From: Halapricum desulfuricans
GTDB taxonomy: Archaea; Halobacteriota; Halobacteria; Halobacteriales; Haloarculaceae
Assembly (NCBI RefSeq): GCF_017094525.1
Contig: NZ_CP064788.1
Coordinates: 620,001 to 684,000 of the forward strand
Direction of reading: 5' to 3'
Length of the DNA stretch: 64,000 nt
Below are positions 16,722 to 26,336 of the stretch, one piece after another. Position 1 is the stretch's first letter, and the number at the start of each line of letters is the position of its first letter. The notes under the pieces were generated by a model that had not been told where the DNA came from, did not search any database, and saw nothing but the letters and a program-made list of their open reading frames with translations. Both the position numbers and the translations under genes were made by a program.

Positions 16722-18527
16722 CTACCGGCCGTGTTTTGTCACGCAGGTCGACAGCCCGATCAACTCGACCGGTTCGGAGTTGTCCGGCGAGTAGACGACC
16801 ATCTGCCCTTTCTCCATGTAGGGGACCTTCGATTCGAGATTCGAGGGGATGTTGACAGCCGAGATGGCGTCCTCGTCGCCCAGGTTGAGGACGGCCGTCG
16901 TGTTGATCTGCTTGAAGACGGGATCGGCGATGTCCTGGGGGTCCTGCGTGATCAGAAAGAGGCCGAGCCGCTCCTTGCGGCCCTGCTTGGCGGCGTCGGT
17001 GAACTTCCCGATGACCTTCCGTGCCTGGACGGTATCGGCGTCGGTCAGGAAGTTGTGTGCCTCGTCCATGCCGACGATCAGCGGCGTCTCCTCGATGCGG
17101 TCGAAGGTCGGGTCGTTCGAGAGTTTCTCGTCGACCAGCAACGAGGCGAGCGCGAGCACGACCGTCTCGGTCGCCCGGCTATCGTTGATGTGGTAGGTCG
17201 GGACGACGGTCAGCCCGCCGGGGCGGACGAACTCGTGGACGAGATCCGTAATCGGGCGGGCGTCCTGATCGAAGACGCCACCGAACCCGAGCGCGCGCCG
17301 GCGGACGGCATCGAAGGTCGCCTCGTGGACCCGGCCGGACTCGTCCAGTTGTTCGCGCAGCGCCGGGTCGTCGAGAAAGCGCGTGAACTGTTCGTAGGTT
17401 CCGCCCTGTCCGTACTCGTCGCGAAAGCGGGGCAGGAGGACGTTCACGAGCGCGGAGTACTGGTTGTCGTTGAGGCCGCTTCCCGCGATCAGCCAGGGGT
17501 TGTCGTCGACCATCGAGAACGGGATGGTGAAGGGGGCCTGTTCGGCGCGGTGGTGGTCGGCGCTGTAGGAGGCCCCGTCGACGTCGGGGACGAACGCGAC
17601 GGTGTCGTCGTGGCCGCCACAGGCAATGTCCTCGCGCTCGCAGCGTCGCTGGAACTCCCGGGGGAGGTCGCCGTCGTCGTGCATCTGTGCGTACTCGTCC
17701 TGTGGGTCGAACACGACCAGTGCGGGCGAGACCTTGCGGTCGCTTCCCGATTCGACGGGATAAGAGCGTTCGTCGGCGAGATATTGCCGAAGAACGTTCT
17801 TCGCGGCGTGGGTCTTGCCCGAACCGGTGCCGCCCGCCACGAGGGTGTGTCGGAACACGAGCGGGTCGCCGTTGGCGTAGTCGTCTTTCAGACGGTAGTC
17901 GATGGTCGGCGGTTCGGCGGCCGTCGTGACTCGCTCGCCACCGACCGCGAGATGGCCGAGGAAGACGCCCTCCGCGGGGATCTTCAGCCCGGTCTTGATC
18001 TCGCCCGCGTCGTCGGCCCGCCGGACGGCCGTCTCGGGTTTGGGGACGCGGTCGGTCATCCGCCGCTTGAGTTCGTCTCCCTCCTCGTAGAGAACGGCCA
18101 CGGGTTCCAGCGTCGCCATGAACTTGAAGTCCTCCTCGTCGATCTCCCGGGAGTTCATCGCGCGCTGGGCGTGGATCTCCGTGGCGTCGTCGGCGCGAAA
18201 CTCCGGCATGTACTCCAGTGCGGTGATCCGACAGAACAGCCGCTCGCCGTCGGGATACGGGACCAGGAGGTACGTCCCGATCCGGACGGCCGAGCGGTTG
18301 CGCACGGTGATGTACGCCCGGAGCGTGGTGTCGTCCTCGTCCTCGCTGATGGTCAGCCCCTCGGCGGCCGAGAGGACGCCGATCCCGCGCTCGGATCGCG
18401 TCGGCGAGACCTCGACCGGTTCGAACCGTTCGTCGTCCCGTTCGGCGGACGGCGACGATCGACTCTCGTCGCCAGTGTCCCCGGAATCGTCGGCGCTGAA
18501 ATCGGTGAAATCCCCGAGATCGGACAT
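16722..18527 (-). CDS. herA: HerA bipolar DNA helicase/translocase
   Basis: Predicted 601-residue hexameric ATPase that moves along double-stranded DNA in DNA end resection with NurA and Mre11-Rad50. After a disordered acidic N-terminus there is a HAS-barrel-like domain (about 40-200), Walker A VAGGTGSGKTHAAKN (near residue 230), Walker B LIVGMDEAHNFL and the sensor-like LGLFLITQDPQD. No nurA gene is next to it here. Some haloarchaeal relatives are simply called DUF87 ATP-binding proteins. A family I repeat follows its stop. Confidence 0.85.
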   Translation of the reverse strand: MSDLGDFTDFSADDSGDTGDESRSSPSAERDDERFEPVEVSPTRSERGIGVLSAAEGLTISEDEDDTTLRAYITVRNRSAVRIGTYLLVPYPDGERLFCRITALEYMPEFRADDATEIHAQRAMNSREIDEEDFKFMATLEPVAVLYEEGDELKRRMTDRVPKPETAVRRADDAGEIKTGLKIPAEGVFLGHLAVGGERVTTAAEPPTIDYRLKDDYANGDPLVFRHTLVAGGTGSGKTHAAKNVLRQYLADERSYPVESGSDRKVSPALVVFDPQDEYAQMHDDGDLPREFQRRCEREDIACGGHDDTVAFVPDVDGASYSADHHRAEQAPFTIPFSMVDDNPWLIAGSGLNDNQYSALVNVLLPRFRDEYGQGGTYEQFTRFLDDPALREQLDESGRVHEATFDAVRRRALGFGGVFDQDARPITDLVHEFVRPGGLTVVPTYHINDSRATETVVLALASLLVDEKLSNDPTFDRIEETPLIVGMDEAHNFLTDADTVQARKVIGKFTDAAKQGRKERLGLFLITQDPQDIADPVFKQINTTAVLNLGDEDAISAVNIPSNLESKVPYMEKGQMVVYSPDNSEPVELIGLSTCVTKHGR

Positions 18528-18611
18528 ACACGACCCGACGGGCGGGCGCGACTAAGGCGTTCTGCCACCCCCGGGGGAAGATCTATTAGGAATAATAATA
18601 AATAATCTAGC

Positions 18612-19061
18612 ATGTACCGCGAGAGAACGGCGACGCGGCGGACGGTACTCGGGGCCGTCGGAGCGGCGACAGTCGCGGGCACAAGCGGGTGTACTGACAT
18701 CCTCGGCGGTGGCGAGCCAGTGACCGTCCGGTGGACGCTCGAGGAGGTCGGCAGCGACGAGCCGCTCACGGACGGCCGGGAGCAGGAGCTCGATCCCGGG
18801 AGCTACTTCAGCGACGGGTTCGAGATCGTCGAGACTACCGAGGTCGCGTATTCGATCGAAGTTCTCGAGGGGCCGAACGTCAACGTGTTCGTGCTGGACG
18901 AGCGAAATCAGGACGCTTTCGATGACGACGAGGAGTTTACTGCGATCGAGGAGTCGATCTCGATCGGCGTGAGCTTCACCGAGCACCCGGGCATCGAACT
19001 CGACCCGGGTACGTACGCGTTGATCATCCTCAACGGCGACGGCGAGCCCGAGAACGCGTAG
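18612..19061 (+). CDS. Tat-exported lipoprotein
   Basis: Predicted 149-residue secreted protein. The N-terminus carries a twin-arginine signal (RRTVLGAVGAATVAGTSGC) with a lipobox whose Cys27 would be lipid-modified. The mature part is acidic and beta-rich with no catalytic motif. An AT-rich run (18585-18606) supplies the promoter just upstream, shared with the divergent herA gene. Function unknown. Confidence 0.75.
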   Translation: MYRERTATRRTVLGAVGAATVAGTSGCTDILGGGEPVTVRWTLEEVGSDEPLTDGREQELDPGSYFSDGFEIVETTEVAYSIEVLEGPNVNVFVLDERNQDAFDDDEEFTAIEESISIGVSFTEHPGIELDPGTYALIILNGDGEPENA

Positions 19062-19177
19062 TCAGCGGTGACTGGCCGGGAAACGCGTAGCCGGCGACGG
19101 GTCGGACACCGCGTGCCACTCTGCGGGCCGGACCGCATCCCAAAAGGACACTAGGGGGGACGCCCAACAGGGGGACG

Positions 19178-19978
19178 ATGACCGCGTGGTTTCGCGTCAT
19201 GACCTACAACGTCCGCTACGACAACCCCGACGACGGCGAGCACCGGTGGTCGAACCGTCGGGAGGGCGTCGCGGACACGATCCGATTTCGCGAGCCGTCG
19301 TTGCTCGGCCTGCAGGAACCGCTCGAACACCAGCTGTCGTACCTGCGAGAGCAACTTCCCGGCTACGAGTGGGCCGGTGACCCTCGCGTCGACGGCGACA
19401 GCGAGGGCGAATACTCACCGGTCGCCTTCGACGGGCGACGGTTCGACCTCGTCGAGACCGACACGTTCTGGCTCTCGGAGACGCCCGAACGGGCGGGCAG
19501 CCTCGGCTGGGACGCCCGTCACCCGCGGATCGTCACCTGGGTGCGGCTGCGCGACCGGGAAACCGGTGCGGTGTTCGTCCACGCCAACACGCACTTCTCA
19601 CACGACGGACCGCAAGCGCGCCGCCACAGCGCCCGCCTGCTCCGGGAGCGACTGGACGAGCTGACCGACGACGAGCCTGTGATCGTCACGGGCGATTTCA
19701 ACTGCGTCGCCGGCGAGTCCCCCCACGAGACGATCGTCGATCCTGACGCGGGGCGACGGACGCTGTCCAACGCGATCGACCGCTCCGAACACGGCCACTA
19801 CGGCCCCGAAACCTCCGTCACCGACTTCGAACACCTCGTCCCCAACCGCAAGATCGACCACGTCTTCGTCACTGACGACGTCGAGGTTCGTCAGCACGGG
19901 GTCTGTACCGACCTCTTCGCCGCGGAGCGCTACCCGTCGGATCACTTCCCCGTGCTCGCGCAGGTCCGACTCGAGTGA
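19178..19978 (+). CDS. Endonuclease/exonuclease/phosphatase (EEP) family protein
   Basis: Predicted 266-residue metal-dependent phosphodiesterase. EEP motifs are MTYNVRYDNPDDGEHRW near the start, LGLQEP, HANTHFSHDG, VTGDFNC, NRKIDHVFV and PSDHFPVLA, supplying the metal-binding Asn/Glu and catalytic Asp/His. The group includes phosphatases and nucleases, so the substrate is open. Its stop lies beside the following DUF7113-like gene, close enough for one transcript. Confidence 0.85.
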   Translation: MTAWFRVMTYNVRYDNPDDGEHRWSNRREGVADTIRFREPSLLGLQEPLEHQLSYLREQLPGYEWAGDPRVDGDSEGEYSPVAFDGRRFDLVETDTFWLSETPERAGSLGWDARHPRIVTWVRLRDRETGAVFVHANTHFSHDGPQARRHSARLLRERLDELTDDEPVIVTGDFNCVAGESPHETIVDPDAGRRTLSNAIDRSEHGHYGPETSVTDFEHLVPNRKIDHVFVTDDVEVRQHGVCTDLFAAERYPSDHFPVLAQVRLE

Positions 19979-20055
19979 AAAGAGCGGGGGAAAGAGAAAC
20001 TCTCCCGGAAACCCACGTCGGCGACCTTTTGCGTGCCAATCGCGTAGACGTGAGT

Positions 20056-20382
20056 ATGCTACTGATCCGGGGCGAAGCGGGCGGAACGGCGCTGACGGGG
20101 ACGCTGTACGAACCCGGCGACGACCCGCCGTCGTTCAGCGGCGCGCCCGACGACGGCGCGCCCTACGTGTGGGTCTGTGATTCCTTCTACGAGGTCGCAA
20201 GCGGCGGCCAGGTCCAGCGGATCGGCGACCGAGAGGTCAACGTCGCCTTCGAATCGCCCAGCCCCCGCGGGTTCGAAACCCGCGAGCAGGCGATCGAGGC
20301 CGCGAAAGACCACGTTCGCACGCAGTTTCAGCGGATCGGCCTGGATTCCGAGGACGTGACGATCACGCTCAAAGAGATGTGA
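20056..20382 (+). CDS. Conserved haloarchaeal protein (DUF7113-like)
   Basis: Predicted 108-residue soluble protein starting MLLIRGEAGGTALTG. A GTG two codons upstream (20050) is an alternative start. Conserved-looking stretches are APYVWVCDSFYEV and a C-terminal helix-strand. I recall this as DUF7113; no function is known. The TGA stop at 20380-20382 is also the first edge of a palindromic repeat. Confidence 0.7.
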   Translation: MLLIRGEAGGTALTGTLYEPGDDPPSFSGAPDDGAPYVWVCDSFYEVASGGQVQRIGDREVNVAFESPSPRGFETREQAIEAAKDHVRTQFQRIGLDSEDVTITLKEM

Positions 20383-20454
20383 TACGGACCGTTGTAGTAC
20401 CGGTCAGAGCCGTCCTCAGGGTCGGCGTTTGCCGGAAACAATAACGGTCCGTAT
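20382..20454. repeat. Palindromic intergenic repeat, family I (diverged)
   Basis: A 73-bp element with 12-bp perfect arms ATACGGACCGTT (20382-20393) and AACGGTCCGTAT (20443-20454). The internal box GCCGGAAACAATAAC resembles the ACCGGTAAATCGTTAC box of the other family I copies. It overlaps the stop codon of the upstream gene. Confidence 0.75.
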
Positions 20455-20483
20455 GGAACAGTCGCTGCTACCGCCCCCACAAC

Positions 20484-20490
20484 AGTTATT
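20484..20490 (+). promoter_or_regulatory. TATA-like box for vapBC
   Basis: AGTTATT lies 26-32 bases before the ATG at 20516, giving a leaderless start for the antitoxin gene. Confidence 0.45.
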
Positions 20491-20515
20491 GCCGAGTGTG
20501 TGCAGGTGTATACAT

Positions 20516-20758
20516 ATGGGCACCGAGTACAAGAACGTCCGGCTGACAGCGGACGCGTACGAAACGCTCAAGCGGCGCAAACGGGACGACGAGTCGTTTT
20601 CGGATGTCGTCGAGCGCCTCGTCGAAGAGCGACCGATCAGTGACCTCGCGGGTGCGCTATCCGGGAACGACGTCGAGACGATCCGAGAAGCACGAGAAGC
20701 GTCCTACGAGGCGTATGCGGATCGTCGATCGGAGGGACTGACCGATCGATCCCAATGA
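20516..20758 (+). CDS. vapB: VapB-family antitoxin
   Basis: Predicted 80-residue antitoxin of the haloarchaeal VapB type (PF02697/DUF7557). The N-terminus KNVRLTADAYETLKRRKRDD is the DNA-binding part typical of the family, and FSDVVERLVEE follows. The C-terminal acidic helix would bind the toxin. The stop overlaps the start of the PIN-domain toxin gene by four bases (ATGA), the standard antitoxin-toxin order. The promoter is probably autoregulated by the complex. Confidence 0.85.
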   Translation: MGTEYKNVRLTADAYETLKRRKRDDESFSDVVERLVEERPISDLAGALSGNDVETIREAREASYEAYADRRSEGLTDRSQ

Positions 20759-21150
20759 TCCTCGATACGTCGTTCGTGGAAGACGTCTCACGAGCGGACG
20801 AGGACGCGCTCGCGAAAGCCGACGCGCTCGCCGAGACCGGAACGCCAGAGCGACTCTCGGCGATGACCCTGTACGAATTGTACTGGGGCGTCGGTTACGT
20901 CGACCGATCTCAGGCCGAACGTGACGTCGTCGATTCGGTCCTCGAAACGAAAGAGATCTACCCGGTGACGCCCGAAATCGCACGCAAAGCCGGACGTATC
21001 GCCGGAACGATTGCCAGCGACGGACGGCCACTAGACGACCCTGGTGACGGAATCATCGGTGCTACCGGAGTTGTCCACGACGAACCGGTGCTCACGCGCA
21101 ACGTCGACCACTTCGAACGAATCCCCGGACTCGAAATCGACTCGTATTGA
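20755..21150 (+). CDS. vapC: VapC-family PIN-domain ribonuclease toxin
   Basis: Predicted 131-residue PIN-domain RNase. Acidic active-site residues are visible in ILDTSFVEDV (D4), LYELYWGV (Glu) and DDPGDGIIGATG (Asp), and LTRNVDHFERIPGLEI closes the fold. Target RNA unknown; relatives cut tRNA or rRNA. Coupled to vapB by a 4-base overlap. Confidence 0.85.
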   Translation: MILDTSFVEDVSRADEDALAKADALAETGTPERLSAMTLYELYWGVGYVDRSQAERDVVDSVLETKEIYPVTPEIARKAGRIAGTIASDGRPLDDPGDGIIGATGVVHDEPVLTRNVDHFERIPGLEIDSY

Positions 21151-21175
21151 TTCGCGACGCTGACGTCCTCGCGCT

Positions 21176-22471
21176 CTAGTCGTCGGCCCGGGCGGCCGTC
21201 GGCGTCTCGGGCGGGGAGATCGGCTCGCCCATCGCGTAGACCGTGTTGTGGCCGGTGATCTCGACGTCGACGAAATTCCCGACCGTCAGCCCCTGGAGTT
21301 GCGCGTTCGGCAGGGCGACCTGTCGGTGGGCCTCGTCGTAGCCGACCAGCGAGTCCGCTGTGCCGTCCTCGGTGAGCAACACCGTGCGCTCGGTACCGAC
21401 CATCGCCTCGTAGGCCTCGCCGACGACGTCCATCTTCAGGTCGGTCATCGCCTTCGAGCGCTCCTTCTTGACCGTGCCGCCCAGCCCCTTCAGCTCGGCG
21501 GCGTCGGTGCCCGGGCGCTTCGAGAAGCGCGTGACGTTGACCTTTTCGGGGCGGATTTCCCGAAGGAGGTCCATGCTCGCCTCGTGATCGCCGGGGTCTT
21601 CGGTCGGGAACCCGACGATGAAGTCCGTCGCGAGCGTCCAGTACTCGAGGTGGCGATCGAAGGTCGCAACGATCTCGCGGAACTGCTCGAGGCGGTGCTG
21701 GCGGCGCATGTCCGCGAGCACGTCGTCAGAGCCGCTCTGGACGGGCGCGTGCAGGAAGTTGTAGATCTCGTCGTGCTCGGCGAACACGGTCGCGAGTTCC
21801 TCGGCGATCCCGTGCAGGCCGCCGGGGTTTGCCATCCCCAGTCGAACCCGGAAGTCGCCGTCGATCTCGGCGCAGATCCGACTCAGGAGTTCGGGCAGGA
21901 GACTCTCGCCCTGGTTGATGTCCCAGCCGTAGACGCCGGTGTCCTGGCCGGTGATCCGGATCTCCCGTGCGCCGCCGTGGACGAGCGCCCGGGCCTTCCG
22001 GACGTTCTCCTCGACGGTCGGCGAATCGATCCGCCCGGTGGCCTGCTTGGTGATGCAGTACGAGCAGTCGCTCATGCAGCCCCGAGCGATCGGGAGGATG
22101 CCAGTGACGCCGTCGAGGACGGTCTCGGTGTCGGGCGTGATCGTCGGGCACTCGCCGTTGAGGACGTACTCGGGGACGTCGTCCCAGTGGAGGATTTCGG
22201 CGTCTACGTCCGCGAACTGTTCGCCCTGGGCCAGCGCCATACAGCCCGTGACGATCAGGTCCGCGGGCGTCTGTTCGTCCAGTTCTCTGGCCCGCCGGAG
22301 CATGTTTCGCTCGGTCTTCTCGACGACCGTGCACGTGTTCAGAATCGCCACGTCGGCGTCCTGCGGTGAGGACGCCGGCCGGTGGCCGCCCTCCCGCAGG
22401 GCGCGCTCGATCTGCTGTGTCTCACCTCGATTTGAGGTACAGCCGTAGGTTTCGACGTAGTAGCGGGCCAT
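21176..22471 (-). CDS. tRNA t6A37 methylthiotransferase (archaeal MtaB/CDKAL1 type)
   Basis: Predicted 431-residue radical SAM enzyme that adds a methylthio group to t6A at position 37 of tRNAs reading ANN codons. The N-terminal MTTase domain has three conserved Cys (YGCTSN, LNTCTVV, VTGCMA). The radical SAM motif is RGCMSDCSYCITKQATG. A TRAM domain forms the C-terminus (TVLLTEDGTADSLVGYDEAHRQ onward). Length and motifs match archaeal e-MtaB. Confidence 0.9.
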   Translation of the reverse strand: MARYYVETYGCTSNRGETQQIERALREGGHRPASSPQDADVAILNTCTVVEKTERNMLRRARELDEQTPADLIVTGCMALAQGEQFADVDAEILHWDDVPEYVLNGECPTITPDTETVLDGVTGILPIARGCMSDCSYCITKQATGRIDSPTVEENVRKARALVHGGAREIRITGQDTGVYGWDINQGESLLPELLSRICAEIDGDFRVRLGMANPGGLHGIAEELATVFAEHDEIYNFLHAPVQSGSDDVLADMRRQHRLEQFREIVATFDRHLEYWTLATDFIVGFPTEDPGDHEASMDLLREIRPEKVNVTRFSKRPGTDAAELKGLGGTVKKERSKAMTDLKMDVVGEAYEAMVGTERTVLLTEDGTADSLVGYDEAHRQVALPNAQLQGLTVGNFVDVEITGHNTVYAMGEPISPPETPTAARADD

Positions 22472-22580
22472 CGCGTCTGTCTACTACTACATCCACGCAC
22501 GCAAAAACACGACGGATCACGTCGATCAGCACGGTCGCGAGCGCTACAGACGGACGACCACCAGGGGTTCGAGCACAACA

Positions 22581-22587
22581 ATTATTC
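22581..22587 (+). promoter_or_regulatory. TATA-like box for the second PGF-CTERM protein
   Basis: ATTATTC lies 27-33 bases before the ATG at 22614, supporting that start. Confidence 0.5.
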
Positions 22588-22613
22588 TACAGGAACAGAA
22601 ACAGGCAGGACAC

Positions 22614-24635
22614 ATGCTGACCGAACGAACAGGAGCCGTCCTGACAGTAGCCCTCCTCGTGCTGTCGGCGATGGGGGGCGTCGCAACTGCGACGACGACA
22701 GGGGAGTTGGGGAACAGTACCGTCCCCGCCTCGAGTGGTGACGAAACGCCAGTGAACGAGACCATGTCGGCGGCGGACGCGGCGTACGTGACGAGCGACG
22801 GGTCGATCATACTGGTCTACGAGCACGGAGACCAGGAGGACCTCGAGAATGCGAGTGGGCACGCTCGTATGGACGTCTCGGACGGTGTCGCCGAGTTCGT
22901 GATGAGCCAGCGGACGGAGACGGACGCGACGGGCAACCTGACGCTGCTGGCGACGCCCGACGAGCTGACCGCCGACGGAGCGCTCGTCGCCGACCGGCCG
23001 GCCTACCTCAGGGACCTCCGGTTCGACCTGGAAACCGTACAGAACAGGACCGTCAGGGAGTCGTCGATGGCGCTGAACAGCACGGTGGCAGTCCCGGGGG
23101 ACTCGCAGCTGTCGTTCGTGCTCCCGTTCCTGCAGGAGGCCCGAACGAGCGGGTCCGTCATGACGGACGCGACGTCGCTGGACGCCGAGGGGTCCGCGAG
23201 CGTCCAGCTTGCTTCGCCCCTGCTCCCGGAGCGGTCACACGAGCTCGTCCTGACCGAATCAGACGGGGCCTACACCCTCGAGGTCGATGAATCGTACACG
23301 ATGAGCGCCGAGCGGGCCGAGCGCTGGAACAGTACCGACCGGACCGAGGAGACCCTCCGGTCGCAGTACTGTGACGGGTTCGAGACGACCAACGTGACAT
23401 GTTCGGTCAGTCTCGACAGCCACGAGCTGACCAACGAGAGCGAAGACAGCAAGCGACTGGATGTCGCCTACACGGTCACTGTCGACGGCGTCGATTCGGC
23501 CGTCTCGACGGCGATCGTCGAAGGGCTCGGCGGTCCGGAAACGAACGTGACCGAGGCCGAAGCGACCGAGCTGGCAGACCGGATCGAGAACGTCACGCTC
23601 TCGCGCGTCGGGGCGGAGCTGTCCGTCGAGCGCCGACCGAGCGGGGGCCAGCAGGCGAGCGTCGACTGGAACGTCAGCCTCGACGGGACCGACGACCTGA
23701 CGCTCGCGTACGTCGACCTCCTCGAACAGATCGAGAACGCGGCGATGTCCAGCCCGCAGACGCCCGACGCCGGAGAGTCGTTCGACTTCGGGCTGGCAAA
23801 TTCGATCGAACAGCTTCGCGACCGGACGGAGGCGAGACGAGCCGCCGACCTCGAGACGACCTCGAACTGGGCGTTCGCCCTCACGACGCGTGGTATGACC
23901 GGACAGTCGTTCGTCAGCCTGAACGGGACAGCGACTTCCGAGACGACCAACTGGGCGGAGTACGTCTCCGAACTCCAGCAGCGGGAAGTCCCCATCACGG
24001 ATAGCATGCGGACGTCAATCGACGTGCGGACGGACGACGAGCAGATCGTTGCAGAAGGGTCCGCAAGCGTCGAGGACGAGGGGATGCTCGACCGCGCGCT
24101 GACGGAATTCAATCGCACGGCGAACGAGACCGACGTCACGGCAATGATCGACGCGATGCGGGCGGCCGAGTTCGAACAGGCTCGCCTGACCGCAGACGTC
24201 GGTGAAGGGAACGCCACGGTCGAAGGGGCCCTCTCGGTCGGTAACGGTACGGCAGTCAGCGACCGACTGCCGGCCCCGTTCTCGATGATGGAAGCCAGCG
24301 AGACGAGCTTCGAAACCGGTCAGACCGCGATGCTGATGGACGCCGGGCTTCAGAGCGACGCCGACGAGGACGCGATACAGGCGCTGTCGTTCGTCGGCGA
24401 CGAAACCGACGTCACCATGCCGGGTGAGTGGGACGAGGACGGCCGGTCGCTGGCTTCGTTCGCGACCGACGCCGGCGAGACTGACGACGGTGAAACCGAC
24501 GACAGTGAAACCGAGACCGACGACGAGACCGAAAGCGGCGACGGAGACGGCCCCGGCTTCGGTCTCGTGCCCGCCCTGATCGGCGCGGCTGGTGGCGCTG
24601 CGATCGCGGGCAAGCGTCTCCGAGACGCGGCCTGA
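22614..24635 (+). CDS. Secreted surface protein with PGF-CTERM-type anchor
   Basis: Predicted 673-residue exported protein of unknown function. A Sec signal peptide occupies residues 1-26 (TVALLVLSAMGGVATA). The long exported part is acidic and has many N-x-S/T sequons, so N-glycosylation is likely. The C-terminus has a DDGETDDSETE-type acidic spacer, then GDGPGFGLVPALIGAAGG and a short basic tail, the PGF-CTERM pattern for archaeosortase A processing. No enzymatic motif was found. Codon use is native along the whole gene, unlike the other PGF-CTERM gene. Confidence 0.8.
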   Translation: MLTERTGAVLTVALLVLSAMGGVATATTTGELGNSTVPASSGDETPVNETMSAADAAYVTSDGSIILVYEHGDQEDLENASGHARMDVSDGVAEFVMSQRTETDATGNLTLLATPDELTADGALVADRPAYLRDLRFDLETVQNRTVRESSMALNSTVAVPGDSQLSFVLPFLQEARTSGSVMTDATSLDAEGSASVQLASPLLPERSHELVLTESDGAYTLEVDESYTMSAERAERWNSTDRTEETLRSQYCDGFETTNVTCSVSLDSHELTNESEDSKRLDVAYTVTVDGVDSAVSTAIVEGLGGPETNVTEAEATELADRIENVTLSRVGAELSVERRPSGGQQASVDWNVSLDGTDDLTLAYVDLLEQIENAAMSSPQTPDAGESFDFGLANSIEQLRDRTEARRAADLETTSNWAFALTTRGMTGQSFVSLNGTATSETTNWAEYVSELQQREVPITDSMRTSIDVRTDDEQIVAEGSASVEDEGMLDRALTEFNRTANETDVTAMIDAMRAAEFEQARLTADVGEGNATVEGALSVGNGTAVSDRLPAPFSMMEASETSFETGQTAMLMDAGLQSDADEDAIQALSFVGDETDVTMPGEWDEDGRSLASFATDAGETDDGETDDSETETDDETESGDGDGPGFGLVPALIGAAGGAAIAGKRLRDAA

Positions 24636-24666
24636 CGCGTAACCGTTCTCATGCTTTCGAGCGTCG

Positions 24667-25287
24667 TTACTCCTCGAGGATCGCATCACCCGAGGACGCG
24701 CCGATGCGCTCGGCTCCGGCCTCGAACATGGCCGTCGCCTGCTCCCAGCTATCGATTCCGCCGGCAGCCTTGACGGGGAGATACGTCGAGAGCAATTCGA
24801 CGTCGGCGACCGTCGCACCGCCGTCGGCGAAGCCCGTTGCGGTCTTGAGATAGGCCGCGTCGGCCTCGGTCGCGAGTCGGGCCGCCCGGTGTTTCTCGTC
24901 CTCGTCGAGCAGCGGTGCCTCGACGATCACCTTCACCGGGCGCGTCGTCGCGGCGACGACCTCTGCGAGATCCCGTCTGAACGACTCGTCTTCACCCGCC
25001 CGCAAGAGCCCGAGGTTCGCGACCACGTCGAGTTCGTCGGCGCCTTCCTCTGCGAGCGCTGTGGCTTCGTCGGCCTTGTTCGCGGTCGTGTGCTGGCCGT
25101 GCGGGAAGCCGACGACCGTCGTCAGTTCGACGCCAGGGGCGTACTCGGCGGCCATCGAGACACAATAGGGCGGGACGCAGGCGCGCATACCGGTCTCGAT
25201 TGCCGTATCGAGGACGGCCTGCACGTCCCCTGGCGTCGTCGTCGGGCCGAGAACCGTGTGTTCGATCCGCGTGGCGACGTCGTCCAT
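24667..25287 (-). CDS. deoC: Deoxyribose-phosphate aldolase
   Basis: Predicted 206-residue class I aldolase converting 2-deoxyribose 5-phosphate to glyceraldehyde 3-phosphate and acetaldehyde. The Schiff-base lysine is in YLKTATGFADGG and the second active-site lysine in LPVKAAGGIDSW; VVGFPHGQHTTANKADEA is the conserved early segment. The start at 25287 gives the normal family length; the upstream extension overlaps the divergent DUF63 gene. Confidence 0.9.
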   Translation of the reverse strand: MDDVATRIEHTVLGPTTTPGDVQAVLDTAIETGMRACVPPYCVSMAAEYAPGVELTTVVGFPHGQHTTANKADEATALAEEGADELDVVANLGLLRAGEDESFRRDLAEVVAATTRPVKVIVEAPLLDEDEKHRAARLATEADAAYLKTATGFADGGATVADVELLSTYLPVKAAGGIDSWEQATAMFEAGAERIGASSGDAILEE

Positions 25288-25366
25288 ATCGGCCGGAGGG
25301 CGGCCAGCGTCAAAAACGCACCTCCGGATCGCTATCCTTTCGGTCGTGGCGGACGCTCTCTCGCGT

Positions 25367-26227
25367 ATGCCACTCCTTCCGAGCGGGCTCGTCGTCCCGC
25401 CGCTCGCGCATCTCGCGGCCCTGATCGTCGGGACCGTGACGGTGACCGCGTTCCTGCTCGCGCTCGAACCGCGGGTCCGCCAGCGCCACGTGCTGGCGTT
25501 CACGCCGTGGATGGTCGCCGGTGCGGTCGCGCACGGGCTCCACCAGCTCGATCGGACCGTCTATCCGACCTGGGCCGAACCACTGTTCGGTGCTCCGGCC
25601 GTCTACGTCACGGCGTTCGTCGCGCTCGGTGCCGTCTGGGCGTCGCTCGCGTTCCGGGCCAGCCTCCGGACTGACGAGGACCGGGTCGCGCGCGACCTGG
25701 GCGTGACCGGAACCGTCGCGCTGCTGGGACTGCTCGTCTTCGCGAGTCGCCAGGAGACGCTTGTCGCCGGCGAGCCGCTCTGGTCGCTCGCTGGCGTCGT
25801 CATCACGGTGCCAGTGACACTGGGTGTCTACTTCGGGATGGCGTATTTCACGACCGATATCGTCGCCAGAACGCGGCTGGTCGGCGGGCTCGTGATCTTC
25901 GCGCACGCCCTCGACGGGATCACGACCGCGATCGGGATCGACGCCCTCGGGACGGGCGAACGCTCGCCGCTCCCCCGGGCGATCATGGACGTCGCCGGCA
26001 GCTTGCCCGTCGCCGAGACGATCGGCGTCGGCTGGCTGTTCGTCGTCGTCAAGCTCGCGCTCGCGGTCGTCCTCGTTGCCGTCTTCGCCGACTACCTCGA
26101 AGCCGAACCGACCCGCGGGAACCTGACCTTCGCAGCCATCATCGCGCTGGGGCTCGGCCCCGCCGTCAACAACGTCGTGCTCTTCGCGCTTCGCAACAGC
26201 GGGACGGCCGCCGCGATCGGCGGTTGA
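25367..26227 (+). CDS. DUF63 family membrane protein
   Basis: Predicted 286-residue integral membrane protein with about eight hydrophobic segments. Family-typical stretches are VAGAVAHGLHQLDRTVYP and IFAHALDGITTAIGID. A more distant paralogue lies at 47504-48640 with the matching [12 protein letters not shown]. Function of DUF63 is unknown. The start at 25367 begins directly before the first membrane helix. Confidence 0.75.
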   Translation: MPLLPSGLVVPPLAHLAALIVGTVTVTAFLLALEPRVRQRHVLAFTPWMVAGAVAHGLHQLDRTVYPTWAEPLFGAPAVYVTAFVALGAVWASLAFRASLRTDEDRVARDLGVTGTVALLGLLVFASRQETLVAGEPLWSLAGVVITVPVTLGVYFGMAYFTTDIVARTRLVGGLVIFAHALDGITTAIGIDALGTGERSPLPRAIMDVAGSLPVAETIGVGWLFVVVKLALAVVLVAVFADYLEAEPTRGNLTFAAIIALGLGPAVNNVVLFALRNSGTAAAIGG

Positions 26228-26336
26228 TCGTGACCCGGTCAGGGCCGGCGCTACACTTTTCCACCGGCCGGTCGAATCGCAGCGGTAACAGGCCGCAACC
26301 GACCGCCTGAACCGTCGTTTGCGGCTCGGAGCAACT

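Noticed and set aside
13300-18527. The two HerA-like ATPases as parts of one anti-phage system
   Set aside because: They are separated by unrelated genes, are in opposite orientation, and have no adjacent nuclease, SIR2 or other defence partner.
20516-21150. VapBC as a new defence system
   Set aside because: Gene order, sizes and motifs match the common haloarchaeal VapB/VapC toxin-antitoxin pair.
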